DNA of 64,000 nucleotides from Ganoderma boninense (GCA_002900995.3 CM035309.1:3106389-3170388); one strand, 5' to 3'. Counted from the stretch's first letter, positions 11,604-24,169 are shown. The notes: generated by a model from the sequence alone, not told the origin. Translations and numbers: made by a program.

Positions 11604-14600
11604 ATGGCCCAGCTTTACCCAGACTCCCGCCGCTGTCTCCCAGAGCTTGTGGCGGATGCGGTTCCTTCGCTCACATCGGCCCTCACCCAATGCAACAACC
11701 AATGTTCACAACGACCTCAAAGCGCCCCAGAACTTGACCCTATCCAGCTCCACTCGAAGTGGGATCAGCTATGCATGCAATTGCGCGCTCGACCTATCGA
11801 TGCTGATGGCTGGTTGGCGCTCGTTAACCTAGCGGAGAATTCTGGAGATATTGGAAAGATAAAGTATGCCTACGATTGTTTGCTGGAAACATATCCTAGT
11901 ATTGTCAGAATCATCGCTATCTTTCTCTTACAGTGATCTGACTTGACCCTAACACGCAGCCCGTCGTACAACATGCCTACCTCCGCCACTTCCTAGACGA
12001 CCCGTCGCAATTCGACTATACTGAACAGCTTTTCAAGACATTTCTGCTACGAGGCGTGCCATCTGTGGATATCATCAAGCTTTATATTTCCTACATCAGG
12101 TGACTTTTAATCCAAGTTGCATCTTGCTAGCTGACGATTACCTGCGCTTAGGCGAAAAACCCTTGGTCCATCCGCGCGCGATGTGATTATAAGCTGCTAC
12201 AAATTTGCTCTGGACCTTGTTGGTGGTGATCATGACAGTTTCGAGATTTGGAAGGACTATATCGAGTTCCTCAAGAGCCACGAGGTACGTATTCATGTGC
12301 AAGTTGTTTTTTATATATTCGTCCTCAGACGCCTTATGGCTTTGCACGTCAGTCATTGTATACCTAACACGCGTAGCAGTCATCTTTTTCTCCAAATTCT
12401 CATTCACTTTCTGGTTACCACGAATGCCCGTGCGGCAAGTCGAGCATGACGCATGACGCGAACTCACCAATTGTGCTCCTAGGCTGGCACTGCATCGAGC
12501 TGGCGCGACAAGGAGAATCTGGATATCATTCGGGGAGCTTACCGGCAAGCACTTCAGATTCCGATGAAGAACCTCAAGAGCTTGTGGGAAGAGTATCAAG
12601 ACTTCGAGAACAATTGCAACATGATCTCTGTAAGGTCTATCAGCTCCTGCTACGCGTGAGTTTCCTCACATAAATTGCTATCTTATCCACGGTGCAGCCC
12701 AAGGATGTTATATCTCAGTTATATGAGAAACACATGCGCGCGCGCATAGTCTTCAACCAGCTTTGTGGATACTCATCCGTTTTCTTCCCGCCCATTACGG
12801 GTGGTGACAATCAACTCCCAGCCACTTGCCTCCCCCGCCCTCCAACATTCACAAACGACGAGAAAGCCCTTGTGACTGGTTGGCGGCTCTATCTCAAGTG
12901 GGAAGAAGGAAATCCTCTTGAGATCGAGGGAGGCATTCAGAGTGCGTTGGTCCATCGTGTGAAGAGTGTGTATAGGAAAGCCATGGTGCGCATGCGGTTC
13001 TACCCCGAGATTTGGTGTGTTCTTTTCATATCTGAATGTGGAAACATCCCATTTATGTGATTGGATATTATTAAATGTAGGTATATGGCGTATACATGGA
13101 TGGATAGCGTTGGTCGGAGGGAGGAGGCATTGGAGCTTCTTGAGGCTGGCCATGTCGCAAACGTTACCAGGTAAGTGGATCTATAGATGGCACGCAGCGA
13201 CGCCGAACCCGGTTTTTTTGGCAGTTTTGTTCTTAACTTCGCCTACGCCGATGCGCTAGAAGTCAGGGGTAAATCCGCAGAAGTCCACACCCTTTTTTCA
13301 ACGTTCCTGGAGAGTCTTCGTCAAGACCTCGAAGTGCTCGACAGCCTGGCGCCCTCCTCGATGCCGACAAATGGCTCCAGTGCTATCTCCGTTGATATTC
13401 AGAGACGTGTCCAACAGCGCAACGATCCGGAATTGATTGCGTCGTCCCAGAATCCGGTATTAAATCTTCCGTCGTCCAGCGCCGAGCTTTCCGGCGAGAA
13501 GCCATCCAAACCCAAGGCGTTTCATGATAAGCGGGTTGAGTACGGAGTTGTATGGATCGCCTACATCCGGTTCGCTCGACGTGCTGACGGTATAAGCTCT
13601 GCTCGAAACGTTTTCAACAAGGCCCGTGCAGCTCGTTGGACGCCTTGGGAGGTATACGAAGTTGCAGGTATGCTCTAGAGTGGTTAATCAATTTCGTCTC
13701 TCATCCAAACATTATCAGCCCTTACGGAGTATCACTGCGGAATGGAAGGAATATCGTTAGCTACTCAAATCTTCGAAGAAGCCTTGATGCTTCATGGCGA
13801 TGACCTCGAATTTGTGTTGCACTACCTCGGCTTTCTCATCTCCGTCAATGACGATGAAGGTGTGCAAAATTTCTATCGGCACTCATGTCGTTTGGGCTTA
13901 CCTACAGAACCCCTCTCTTCAGGTGCAACATCGTTGATCGAGCGTGTAGGGCAGAAGTTCTCAGCAGACAAGGCGCGTCCTTTGTGGGCCCACTGGGCCA
14001 AATATCGGTATCAATATGGCGACCTAGCGGCCATACATGCACTTGACCAGCGGATAGCGGAGATATACCCGAACGGTACGTGATGGCCTGTGTACTATAT
14101 GGGATACTTGTCTGACAAATATCAGACCCTCCAATCAAACGTTTTGCAGAGCGCCATAAGTGTGGCCACGTCGACTTGATCGCGACGCGGGACCTCGGCT
14201 TCACACTGGGTGGCGGAGGGCCTACCAATGGCAGTCGCGGTCTTCGTCTCGGTGGCTCAGACGCTCTCCAGCCCACAGTTCTCAACAAACGTCCAAGTCC
14301 GGTTGCGCCCAATCTTGTGGCGTCATCTTTGAAGCGCGGTTCTTCGCCTGACAGCGAGCACCGCCATGAGTACCACGACTACCCGCCAAAGTGGGCGCGA
14401 TTGAGCAACCAGGCGTCGCCTAGGCGCCGCGATCCTGGCCAGCGGGATATGTCACAGCTGTCAGGGCGAGAAGTGGTATCACCTTTGCGAGGTCGGTTCA
14501 AAGAAGAACGAAAGGAGGATGCGCGCGTCAAGCTGCCAAATATCCTCAACTGGTTCATCGATGTTCTGCCTCCTCCAAGCGCTTTAAACTCTGGTAGGCC

Positions 14601-14822
14601 GTTCTTCAATAGATCGGCTTAATTTTCCTAAGTCGTGCTGAATGTTGCTCTCAATTAGAAAGCCACATTGTCCGCGTCGATGACCTTATTGGAGTTCTAA
14701 GAAATGCCATCATTCCGTCAAGCTCTTGCCGGACTCAGTCATCTTCCGCTCCCTCCCTCAGGTAAAATTTCGCTATTCCCTCGTCATGTTCTGACATGTT
14801 ATTAACGCTTCATTGTAGGTAG
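11604..14822 (+). CDS. RNA14: mRNA 3'-end processing factor RNA14 (CstF-77, Suf/HAT repeats)
   Basis: RNA14 is the HAT-repeat scaffold of cleavage factor IA, which supports pre-mRNA cleavage and polyadenylation in the nucleus. The exons read in order as successive HAT repeats. They include WLALVNLAEN...YDCLLETYPS (11,800-11,905), AYLRHFLDD...KLYISYIR (about 11,960-12,100), FEIWKDYIEFLKSHE (to 12,283), LWEEYQDFENN and LYEKHMRARIVFNQL, WRLYLKWEEGNP, VWIAYIRFARRADG and IFEEALMLHGDDLEF. The Suf-domain end, PLWAHWAKYRYQYGDL, is followed by the usual Pro/Ser/Arg-rich tail and the conserved PNILNWFIDVLPPP segment that binds partner proteins in the family. The intron at 12,284-12,480 is the longest, at about 200 bp. 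The last intron seems to end at 14,818, giving a stop at 14,820-14,822. Start ATG 11,604 was chosen as the first in frame; some N-terminal sequence may lie in an unseen exon. No internal stop was seen in the joined exons. Confidence 0.85.
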
Positions 14823-17200
14823 CGTGGTAGTCACGAAGTAGTCTCCAGTCACTTCTGGGGAGCTCGGAGTGGACATTAAACTCTGAGCAGACCGGAACCA
14901 GAGACATAGACCTGGTGCCGAGCAGGACAGGTGTTTCAAGGCGGACGAGAGGTTGTATGCAGCGTTGGGTAGCAATGATAAAAGCACAATTATGAGGTCG
15001 TACAGTAGTGTACATGGTCAAAGAGAAAGGCTCCCTTCCGAGTTAGGTGGCTGCCTCTGTTATAACACCAGAAAACGGAGATATGGGCCCGCGCCCTCTG
15101 CGTGCTCAACTTGATGCCGATCTGGGGTGCATTGAGGCGGCTGAAAGGAGTGCTGCACTGAGAGCTCTTGGTGACGCACCTGCTTCGCTCGAGCTCGATC
15201 CCCACTACTCGCAGCAGTGATGACGACATCGCGGTCAGCCTGAACATCTTCATTCGAGGCCCCCCCCCCACTCATGGTTCAAAGTGGCCGCAGGTGCTTG
15301 ACGTATGGACGTGCTTAGTGCAGCCTTTTGTCGGGTTCTCTGGTGCCACAGCAGTCCAAAGACCTGTCTCTGGTGGCGGTTTGCTCAAGGGTGAAGTCGT
15401 CGCGTTCGCGAGTTCAGCGACACAGAGTTCCTGTTGGTCGCTAGTTGAGGAATACACAAAGTAGTCTAAGATGCCGGTGGATAATAGATGCACCGCAGAG
15501 TGGCGACCCGCAGACACGAGTAGAGGACTTTGCCGTGGCCAGCGCGGCACCGTTTGTAGCTCGTTGAGAGGCGATTTCAGGCAAGGTTCCAAGGCGGAGG
15601 TTGGAAGAGAAGAGGGAGCGTATAATGGACGAGGAACAGTTTGTGTTCGAGAAGAGGCGCAACCCGTGAGACGGGGCGGCAGGCACTTGTGGGTGAGCTC
15701 TGCTGCACGTAAATCTGTGATGGAATGCTTACTTCAGATGAATCCACAGCGTCCTCGACGGGTCCGATATTGCGCATGGGGACGTCGCCTGCATTTTCAT
15801 CGATCTGGGGATATTCTCCAGGAGTCGGTGGGAACACAGCGTGGACTAGACTCCTGAGTGGCGGATTATTCTGAATAATACCGAAGACCGCGTTACCGGG
15901 TCCTCCATGATTTTGTATTCGCAGGTGCCTAAAACAGACCAAGATTTGGGATATATACTGGATGATGGTGGATGCTCGGTGGGTGCCACAAAGTATCCCG
16001 CTGGGGGTTGAGGGAGGAGGAGGAGGAGGAGGAGGAGGAGGAGGAAATCTCGGCGAGCATCTACACGATTACGTTACATGGATGACCGAGCCACGCTCCA
16101 ACGTATCGCGAACACCAACCACGCTACTTAAATAACAAACAGCCCAGTTGGACTAACCCGGGCCCAGGGATTACACAGAGCACCTTTTACCTATCCCGGG
16201 CTGGACACGGGAACCACTCGCACCAACGAGACCTAACTAGGGGCTACCGCCGTGCTAGCGCCTGGGGAGTCCTCTGCACCACGCTCAAGATCCTCCCGCA
16301 CCAAGTTAGCGACCAGCCTGCCGAGATCCTGCAGGCATCCGTTCAAATCAACGTCGTTTGCCTGCTACGCCTACCTCGCCGCCGCCAGCCGATCCATCGT
16401 CTGTGCAGCAGACGCAGGCGTGGCAATCACCAAACCCGGACCGACAGCGCGCGAGCATGCCTGGAGAATAGCTGTACTCAGTGCCAGAGTTGAATCTTTG
16501 CCATGATAATTGCGGTGGGGAACATGCGGGACTGAAGGCGGGGCGTCACCAGCTGGATCAGCGCATAGTGGGAGTCGGCGTCGAGTTGCATTAATCTGTA
16601 TTACATACATTGGTGTTAGCATCCCGCAATGCAAACGTTGCGCGAAAGGAGAGGATGAGACGTACGACATGCTTGGAGGTGCCGTGTACGAGAACTGCCG
16701 TATCACTGATCATCTGCCTGGCCTCGACGAAGCTGTGCTAGTCCAATTCCGTGAGGCCTTACAATCGCAGATTGTGATTAACCTAAAGACCTTGTCGCAT
16801 CAGCGCTTTGCGAACAGGCGCAGGGTGGAAGGAAAACCAAGGGAATATGCCACGAACTCGCCTTCATGCTGACCATTTCCAACATCCATAGTGAGCGCGA
16901 TCCACGCCCTCCTCATTTGCGATCACGCTCGCGAGCCCGCATTCGTTAAGACATCGCCATGTCCCGGAGTGATTGGCTTGTTTTTCCAGAACTGGCTCAA
17001 ACTTGTCGCCATCTCGAGTGCGCGTACAATAGGGGTAAATTCGGTGGAAGCCTCTGTGGTCATTGCGGGCGGGTCGGAGGTACAGCAAAGAGCGAAACAA
17101 TAAGGGGGGACTCACCGGCTTGCGCCCCAGTCGACTGAGCGGTACTGTAGTCTATATCATAGCATGGAGACTTTCCAGCGACTGGATCTTCGACTATGGT
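14823..17200. other. No gene recognised
   Basis: Open frames of 80-130 codons occur on both strands, for example a minus-strand frame at 15,577-15,942 with no known motif. I could not join them into a supported gene. A (GGA)n tract lies at 16,012-16,045. Confidence 0.35.
16012..16045. repeat. (GGA)n microsatellite
   Basis: About eleven nearly perfect GGA units form a purine-only tract of some 34 bp. It lies outside any recognised gene. Confidence 0.9.
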
Positions 17201-17228
17201 CTATCTAGAAGTTGGAAGCTGAAGCAGG

Positions 17229-18468
17229 TCAGACAGCGTCGGTACAGTTATCAAAGGACAAACGTTCCCCTCTTTGTCAAACGCCGCGACGACCGCCCTC
17301 CTCCCGATCACCCGAAACGACGAAGCTCACGGTGCACATCCTCATCGCGCCATCCCTCTCGTCCCCGACGATCCGCACCCCGCATTCACACAGGGCACGC
17401 AGGTACCCCAGCAGCCCCCACGAGCAGCATTTACTCGCGGCGTGCAACCGCGTCCCGAGCGTCGGTGAGCGTCCCACAAGGCGTGAGCCACTTCAGATAG
17501 GGCACGACGGACGTGCAGCCCCAGGGCGGCTCGTAGCCAGGTCCGCCCGGGTGGAGCTTGTACGACTTGTCGTCGATGCGGAGGAGGTGGTGGCAAGGGA
17601 GTCTCAGGAAGGTGAGCGAGGATGTGAGCGAGGCGTGCCGCGCGTAGAGAACCGAGACGGCACACCTGGTCATTTGTGGGTGTAAGTTAGCAGCCCAATG
17701 CAGGGGCGTGGAAGCTGGAAGACGAACCTTGTAGAAGGAGAAGTACGCGTAATCGACGTCCCACGCTTGGATGTCGATCCTGCGACGTGGCGCATATGCG
17801 ACACAGTCAACGCACACCTCGACCTTGCGAGCCCCCAGCTCCGCCGCCCACGCGCGGATCGCCTTCACGATCTCCGCAACCGACACGATAGAGCCGATGA
17901 TGTTCGAGCATGCGGTGAACGCGACGATGCGCGTCCGCGCGGCGATGAGTGGAAGGAGCACGTCGAGTTGGAGGCCGACGGCGTAGGTGTTGTTTGGGTA
18001 TGAATAGAGCTGGGTTGCAGACCAGAGCTTGGTGGTGGCGCCCTGGCGCGGCCGAGGCGCTTCCACCCCCCCGCCATGTTACCTGGCGAATTACGAGAAG
18101 TGACGTTGAATCCACGCAGATACGCATAGAGTAACAGAGTGCTCACCAGTAATAACGAATCAACCGAGCGCCCTAGCGAGGTTCTCCGCCAACATCGTCG
18201 AGCTGCTCCCGTACGTGACCTCGTCCGTGCTCCCCTTTTTGAAGAACTCGCGTGCGGCCTCAGCCTCGGCGGATACGCAACTCGTGCTGTTGACGGAGAC
18301 GGAGTAGTCAGCACTTATGTCGACATTCGAGTTGAGGAGGTAGCCGGTGACGGCGTGCGCGGCGACACACTTGGAGCCACTGGCGTTGTCGGGGAATGGG
18401 TAGCCTAAGCTGAGGGCGGGGAAGGCGGCGCGGATGGCGTTGAATGCGAGCGTCGGCAGGGAGGACAT
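17229..18468 (-). pseudogene. Class V aminotransferase / cysteine desulfurase-like gene, frameshifted
   Basis: The minus strand reads as a PLP-dependent class V aminotransferase of the cysteine desulfurase-like group. From ATG at 18,468 it has LGYPFPDNASGSKC, VDISADYSVSV and the cofactor-phosphate region TYGSSSTMLAENLARALG. After an interruption come RIVAFTACSNIIGSIV, KVEVCVDCVAYAPRR (the PLP-ring Asp is the D of VDC) and WDVDYAYFSFYK, whose Lys is the Schiff-base lysine. An intron of about 60 bp after that Lys joins to DDKSYKLHPGGPGYE and VVPYLKWLTP. Odd points: between WKRLGRA and RQGATTKLW (about 18,030-18,060) the frame changes by one base, next to a run of seven G, and the segment before it is poorly preserved. 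C-terminal pieces (VRIVGDE, TVSFVVSGD, about 17,280-17,390) are in other frames. The catalytic residues survive but the reading frame does not, so I call it a decaying gene. A sequencing indel at the G-run cannot be excluded. Confidence 0.6.
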
Positions 18469-18927
18469 GGTTAGAACTGTGGACGAGCGCGGGGAGAGGG
18501 CACGTAGCGGCGAAGAGCGGCGAGCGGAGTGAGTCCTGAGGGATCTGTTGCGCCAACGTGTTCGGCCCCACCCGATAAGGTTAGAGGATCCATGGCCTTA
18601 CGGCATTCACCGACATTTTCAGTCTCCGCGCAAACTCTCCTAAAGCAGTCTGGCCTGATCTAAAGGTACTTTAGATGTTCAAAAAAGGAAACAATACTGA
18701 ACACCTGCTATGCTACTCAGATAGATGGCCATTATGCCTATAAGCGCCCGATTCTTCCTTCCGGAAACCATCTGTTCCCTAATCGACCTACCGCGGGGCT
18801 CGAATGGACCTGTATTTGGGTTGATGACGGCGCGAGAATGCGCCCGTCCCCTCTCTCTTTCCTCCCACCACCATACCCCTCCCTCAGCACCAGCACTAAC
18901 TCCCCTCCGCCCTCCTCCCTGGTCCCC
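18469..18927. other. Intergenic, divergent promoter region
   Basis: Lies between the starts of the minus-strand aminotransferase-like gene and the plus-strand repeat protein. No distinct element was recognised. Confidence 0.35.
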
Positions 18928-19476
18928 ATGGCCCCCAGCCTCAATTTGAACATTCCACTCGAAGACTATGGAGTTCCCCTGGCTGCCCTGCTCGGGGGCG
19001 GCGCCCTCGCTATTGTCCTCCGCACCTGGCGACGCGACCGGCAGGCCGGACCCCAGGCGATCGAGTTGGAGGAGACTGGAACGACCGCTGGCGATACAAC
19101 TTCAGGCGCCGACCTCGGTGGTAGCCATCTCCGTACCATCGACAACGCGGTCGCTAACGGCGCCACGGTTGACGCGATCAACATCGCAGTCGCCCCCCCT
19201 CTCCGCGCCGTCGACAACGCGGTCGTGGGCCGCGCCACGGTCAACACCATCGACATCGCAGTCCCTACCCCCCTCCGCGCCATCGTCAACGCGGTTGCGA
19301 CCCCCTTCCGCGCTATCGCCAACGCGATCGCGGGCGGCGCAACGGCCGATGCGATCGATACCGCGGTCCCTACCCCCTTCCGCATCTTCGACAACGCGAT
19401 AGCGATGGAGGAGGGCGGCGCGCTCGCGAATAGCGGCGCAGTCGACGCTTCTGATTTCGCGTATGCCACAGATTGA
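18928..19476 (+). CDS. Small predicted membrane-anchored protein made of 24-residue repeats
   Basis: I do not recognise a family. ATG at 18,928 (context CCCCATGG) is preferred to an upstream in-frame ATG at 18,838 because the extra residues are Pro/Ser-rich and leader-like. After about 15 residues comes one hydrophobic segment, VPLAALLGGGALAIVL (about residues 16-31), followed at once by RTWRRDR, so the repeats probably lie on the basic, cytosolic side. From 19,129 the protein is built of near-identical 24-residue units of the type LRAVDNAVVGRATVNTIDIA followed by VPTP, with one shortened 11-residue unit. The Ala/Val/Ile spacing with Asp, Asn and Arg suggests amphipathic helices broken by Pro (inference). 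A further repeat-like piece, IDNAMAM, lies just past the stop in another frame (about 19,470-19,490), so the 3' end may be spliced or frameshifted. Confidence 0.5.
   Translation: MAPSLNLNIPLEDYGVPLAALLGGGALAIVLRTWRRDRQAGPQAIELEETGTTAGDTTSGADLGGSHLRTIDNAVANGATVDAINIAVAPPLRAVDNAVVGRATVNTIDIAVPTPLRAIVNAVATPFRAIANAIAGGATADAIDTAVPTPFRIFDNAIAMEEGGALANSGAVDASDFAYATD
19129..19440 (+). repeat. 72-bp tandem coding repeats (24-residue units)
   Basis: Three full 72-bp units start at about 19,129, 19,201 and 19,306. A 33-bp partial unit starts at 19,273 and a degenerate unit follows 19,378. Each begins with (C/T)TCCGC and codes for L/F-R-x-I/V-x-N-A-V/I. The period keeps the reading frame. Confidence 0.8.
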
Positions 19477-20919
19477 CAACGCGATGGCCATGGTGCGTTT
19501 CTCTGTTGGCATGACTGCGGCGAGGCTCATTCAACCTCGTCGTCAGCGTCTCATCCCCGGATCTTCGGTTAGCTGGTACGTCTCGTTCCCCCCCAGGCTG
19601 TAAATGCTGAGCACTCCCGTGTAGCTCGTTGTTGGCTATGTCGCTCATCTCACACGACGCACATCACGTCTGGAGCATGTGCGTCATCCCCGACACTAGC
19701 GTGGTCTCGGCATTGACCTTTTGCTTCCCACAGGCATGTTGAAGAGACAGCGTATTTCAGAATGCCTTCTTTTGTACCCGGTCTTCACTTCTCGCCGTAC
19801 CCTTCTTAGTTGTTGATGCTTGTACTATGCTTTCCCTTTGTGATCACCAAAATCTCTCTTTGAAGGCTGTGTCCTTCAGATTATAGTACCTTCGCCATGT
19901 AGCACACCTGATGCTTCGACTTTACCCTGGTGACTATCGTTGATGGGCTCTCATCTCCATCTATGATACCTCAGCTTATTGGAGTGCTGGAGGAGGATCT
20001 CATTTCCTACGTTACTCCCTACCTACATCACCACCATACTCATAAGTCGAATAAAGACTACCACTGGCATTTTCTATGTTACTTCCTGCCTACATCACTA
20101 TCATATTCATCGGTAGAATCTGTGTAGAATATACTCAGAATAATATATTTTGTCAAAGATTAAGCCACAGATTGTATCGCACATCATCAACTCCCCCAGA
20201 CCGTGAAACTCCCGGCCGCAGCACTATCTGTGGGTCGTAGTCCATATGACGTCATTGACTTTTAGAACGGGTGGCTGTACTTTGATGTATGCTCATCAAA
20301 GGAAGACTGCACCTCCCACGCTAGAAGGAATTCCATTTTCATGACAGGTGTGGGAACGCGACCATTCGGCGTAGCCGTGGCTCCGAACCACCACCCCTCC
20401 CTCGCTTGAGTGCAATATTGCATGTCAAAGGCCCCTAGGTCGGGAGTCGTCCATGTTCAACCACATCCCATAGCATGCTACCAACACAGGACCCCCCTAG
20501 GACCCAACCCCAGTCATTGTGCAGATACTGGCGGGGTATCTACCGGCGGTGAGTCGAACGCCATCGCGAACCATGCATTTTATCCTGTGATCCACCCCAG
20601 GGCATTGAGAACCGTTCTCCTCACGGCTCTACACCCCTTGTGCCAATGATGCGGACATCAAGTGGCTTACATCGCTTCGACTCTGCTGACGCTAGCAGTC
20701 GGATTGTGCAGCCCTCAACGCCAACTTAAAAATTCACCCTACTTAAAAATTCGCCCTGCTATCTCGCTCAACCGGCCAGCCCCCAACACCTCATCCGTAC
20801 ACCGACCACAGTGCCAGGAGGCGTATTCTCTCGTATACCCCCTCCGTCAAGAGCCAGACGCACGAGGTCCTGCAACAAAGCGACGTCCGATTAACGCTCG
20901 GGAGAAATTCTCTGTGGGC
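19477..20919. other. Intergenic, nothing certain
   Basis: An AT-richer 3' flank (19,740-20,170) is followed by a stretch of short frames. The frame at 20,662-20,930 runs into the monooxygenase-like gene and may hold its poorly conserved N-terminus. Confidence 0.35.
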
Positions 20920-23312
20920 GAGTACAACTTCAACAAAGTCATAGTCATTGGGGCCGGCTTCAACGGAATCCTCATCCGTATCAGGTGCGTGTCTGTCGTG
21001 CTGTGCCTCCGTCGCATGCCCGGAGATGCCCCTTTTACTTAGATATCGGCCGTGATCCGACAGGCTGAATGCTGACCGCTCAATGCGATCTTAGATTCCC
21101 GTGAAAGACTCCGAGCGTTGACTTGACCATCTACGAGAAGAGTGCGGAGATCGGCGGGACATGGTACAACAACCGGTACCCGTAAGTTGACTAGTATATG
21201 CGCATGTTTTACGCTCGTCTTCGGGCTCTGCTCACCGGCGGTACGGAACCCAAGGGGCGTGGCCTGCGATGTCCCGGCATATTCATGTCGTGGCCCCCGG
21301 CTATATGCGTCCCCCTACTCATGCTCCTCTACATAGTACCGGTTCTCGTTTGAGGGCAACTTGAAGGTCTGGATCTGCATGCTCTCCCTCGCCCGTCCCG
21401 ACCCATCACCCACTGACAAAATGCCTCTCCCACAGCGTGACTGGTCTGCGTTTTACTCCCCCGGCAACGAGATCCGAGCGCACTTACAAGAAGCGGTCGA
21501 CAAGTACCAGCTCATGCGGTACATCCGCCTCTCGCACGCTACGACGAGCCCGCTGGCAAGTGGCGCGTCCGCGTCCACTGCACCGAGACGCAGGAAGAGT
21601 TCGAGGATGTCGCGGACGTACTTGTGACCGCCTTCTGTGCGCTCACGCACTGGAAAATGCCCGGCATCCCCGGGCTGAACGAATACACGGGCGAGCCATG
21701 CGCCACACTGCGGGGGTACAAACCCACGGATCGGACGTGGGAGAGCGACCTGGAGAGGAAGGACACACGCGTCGGCGTCATCGGCTCGGTGCATGGTTTT
21801 TCTCTTCTCGTTCGCATGCATAGACGAGTCTTCTGACATGCATACATAACATACACGCATACGAGCAGAGCTCGACCGCTATCCAGGTGCCATGGTGTCA
21901 GCTCTCGCGCCGCCGTGAGTTTGCGTTCGCGACTATCGCGCATACATGGTGTTTCCGGGCTGACAGTGACCGCACTACCCATGACCGGGACCGCTGAGTA
22001 GCGACGTTGCGTCCACAGGAGATAAGCGATTCAAGAACGACCGGGAGTACTTCGAGCACGTGCGGCACATGCTCGAGGACTCTATGAACAAAGCGTGAGC
22101 AACGGTTAATTTCCAGTCGTGGTTGTCTCGTGCCTGTTTCTGGATGCTGAGGACGAGCGCGCGCGCATATTTATAGTCGATGCATGCGATCACGCAGTGG
22201 GACAGCATGGTGCAGAGCGATTACCAGAAGATGTTCCGGAAGCTCATGGAGGAGAAGCTCAACACGCAGCCCTACATCGCCGAGGAGCATACGTTTATTA
22301 TGCACTTCTCTTTTGCATATCAAAACTGACGCTGTATTGCGATGCGCTGACCTCTTTGGTTATTTATTGTATGTAGCGATTCCGGGATTCCCGCTGTCCT
22401 ATCGTCGGCTGTCGGCTGAAGTCGGGCCTTGGGTACCTTCAGGCTCTCTGCCGTGCTCACCAAGCGTCCCGCATGCATCCATATATATGCGCTCATGCGG
22501 TTGTATGTTCAAGGTCAATTTCATGTCCAGCCCGATTAAGAGGTTCATCAAGACGGAGATCGAGATGGAAGACGGCCAAACCAAAGACCTTCCGCGCCAC
22601 CGGTGGATGCTCAGCCCTTCCCCCCTTCCCACCGCTTTATCACATGCAAACAAACAGCTGACCCGAACCGAACACACACCCAGGCTACGACACGTCCTGG
22701 CAGCTGCCGTTCCAGATCTCCGGGCGGGACGGCGCCGACCTGAAGCCGAAATGGAGCCCGCACCCGACCTCGTACATGTCCGTGCGCGTCGACGGTTTCC
22801 CCGGTCCCGATCGTGTTCATGTCGCTCGGCCTGAACTCGATCATATCATCGGCGCGGGAGTCCTATTCCCCATCTTCGAAGCCGTGGTGGGTTACGCCAT
22901 GCAGGCGCTCGCGAAGATACTGCCCGAGCGCATCAAGAGCACGGAGGTCCAGAAGAGCGCCCTGCGCAATGTCGATAAGTACATGGAGGTGCGTCCTGCG
23001 TCGTGTGACCGAGGTTAGTTGGGGTTGATGTGGATGGCGGCCGGGCAGAGCTGGTTGCCGCAGGTGCGCACGCGGCTCAGGCTGTGCTTATACGCCGGGG
23101 GACTTTCATCGCTGACCGCGGTTTTCGACTAGTCTCTGAACACGCGAGCTGCCGCTCGTGATACAAGCTGGGCAAGGAGGCAATGATCGTCGGCTTATGG
23201 CCCGGTCCGTGCCCTACGCCGCCTTGGCTTCCTACGTCGCGTTCAGGCATGCTTGGCGCGCGTACAGGCTTGAGCCTGCCCGCCGTCAAGGCGTTGCAAC
23301 ATCCGCGCTAGA
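20920..23312 (+). pseudogene. Flavin-dependent monooxygenase (FMO / Baeyer-Villiger-like), degraded
   Basis: Exon-like blocks appear in the family order. They are the FAD-binding VIVIGAGFNGI (20,940-20,975), IYEKSAEIGGTWYNNRYPG with VACDVPAYS, then WSAFYSPGNEIRAHLQEAVDKY, VADVLVTAFCALTHWKMPG, the start of the NADPH-binding loop RVGVIGS, KRFKNDREYFEHVRHML, PFQISGRDGADLKPKW, and near the end a block matching the family's CRSWYK. These enzymes use FAD and NADPH to oxygenate carbonyl or heteroatom substrates. Several breaks are visible. One base is missing near 21,540, between RLSH and DEPAGKW. The segment after the NADPH loop is largely absent (about 21,880-22,010). The conserved Trp codon of CRSWYK is TGA (23,159-23,161). 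These make a working enzyme unlikely. Confidence 0.65.
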
Positions 23313-24169
23313 AGGATAGTCAGACGGGGGACGAGAAGGACGACGAATGGCGACAGTAACTACGTGCGTAATTCGTTCTGCAACACCCGCTGATGGCAGC
23401 TAATTTGTTTTGTTGTAGGGGCGTGGTACCTCAGGGAGAAATTCGTCGATAGACCTCTGGCAGATATGTGTTCTGGTACCATGTCCTGTCGCCAAATTGT
23501 ATCTGACCCATTTTTGTGCTATGTAGTCCCTAAAGCATAGACAGAATACAGATGGTGATAGGGCATCGTCAATGTGGTATTGTTCGATCTTATTGCAATA
23601 TCCAAGCTGAGTTTCTTTTCACAGACTACTTTGCAGGACAAATTTAAAACCCTTCGTATGTCTATGTTCGTACCACCAAAACAATGAACATATACGGTAT
23701 TCTTTGCCTATGGTTTTCTCGCTACACACCTTCGAACTATGTAGTACAGTAGAGGCGAGCAATTCAACATCATCACAACTAAGCCTTGTATTATAGTAAT
23801 ACAGCATGCTTTTGCAAGTCATCAAGTGGCTTCAACAGGCGCATTCCGTGTCTCTCGAGCTCCACGTCACCGTCCCTGGTGCCCTGATCGCCCTCCATCC
23901 CCCTTCAGCGAGGTTCCGCTTCCCCCACTGGCAGCCCGCTCCTGAGGTTCGGGAACAGCGTCCCCGCCAGCCACAACGGCTCAACCACACTTAGTCTCTT
24001 ATGACATTGATATTGATATTCCCAGTATGCAATGTCGCATTGGGCTCGGAGTTGCAGCCCGCTGGAGATAGCGATCTCGTGGAACGTTGTCTGCCTCTGC
24101 GACTCGGGGCCACAGGCACTGGCTGCAGCAGGGCTGGGCCTCGAGCCAGGCAAACTCGTCTGTGTCAAT
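23313..24169. other. Intergenic, nothing recognised
   Basis: This AT-richer stretch lies between two decaying genes. No coding motif was seen. Confidence 0.35.
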
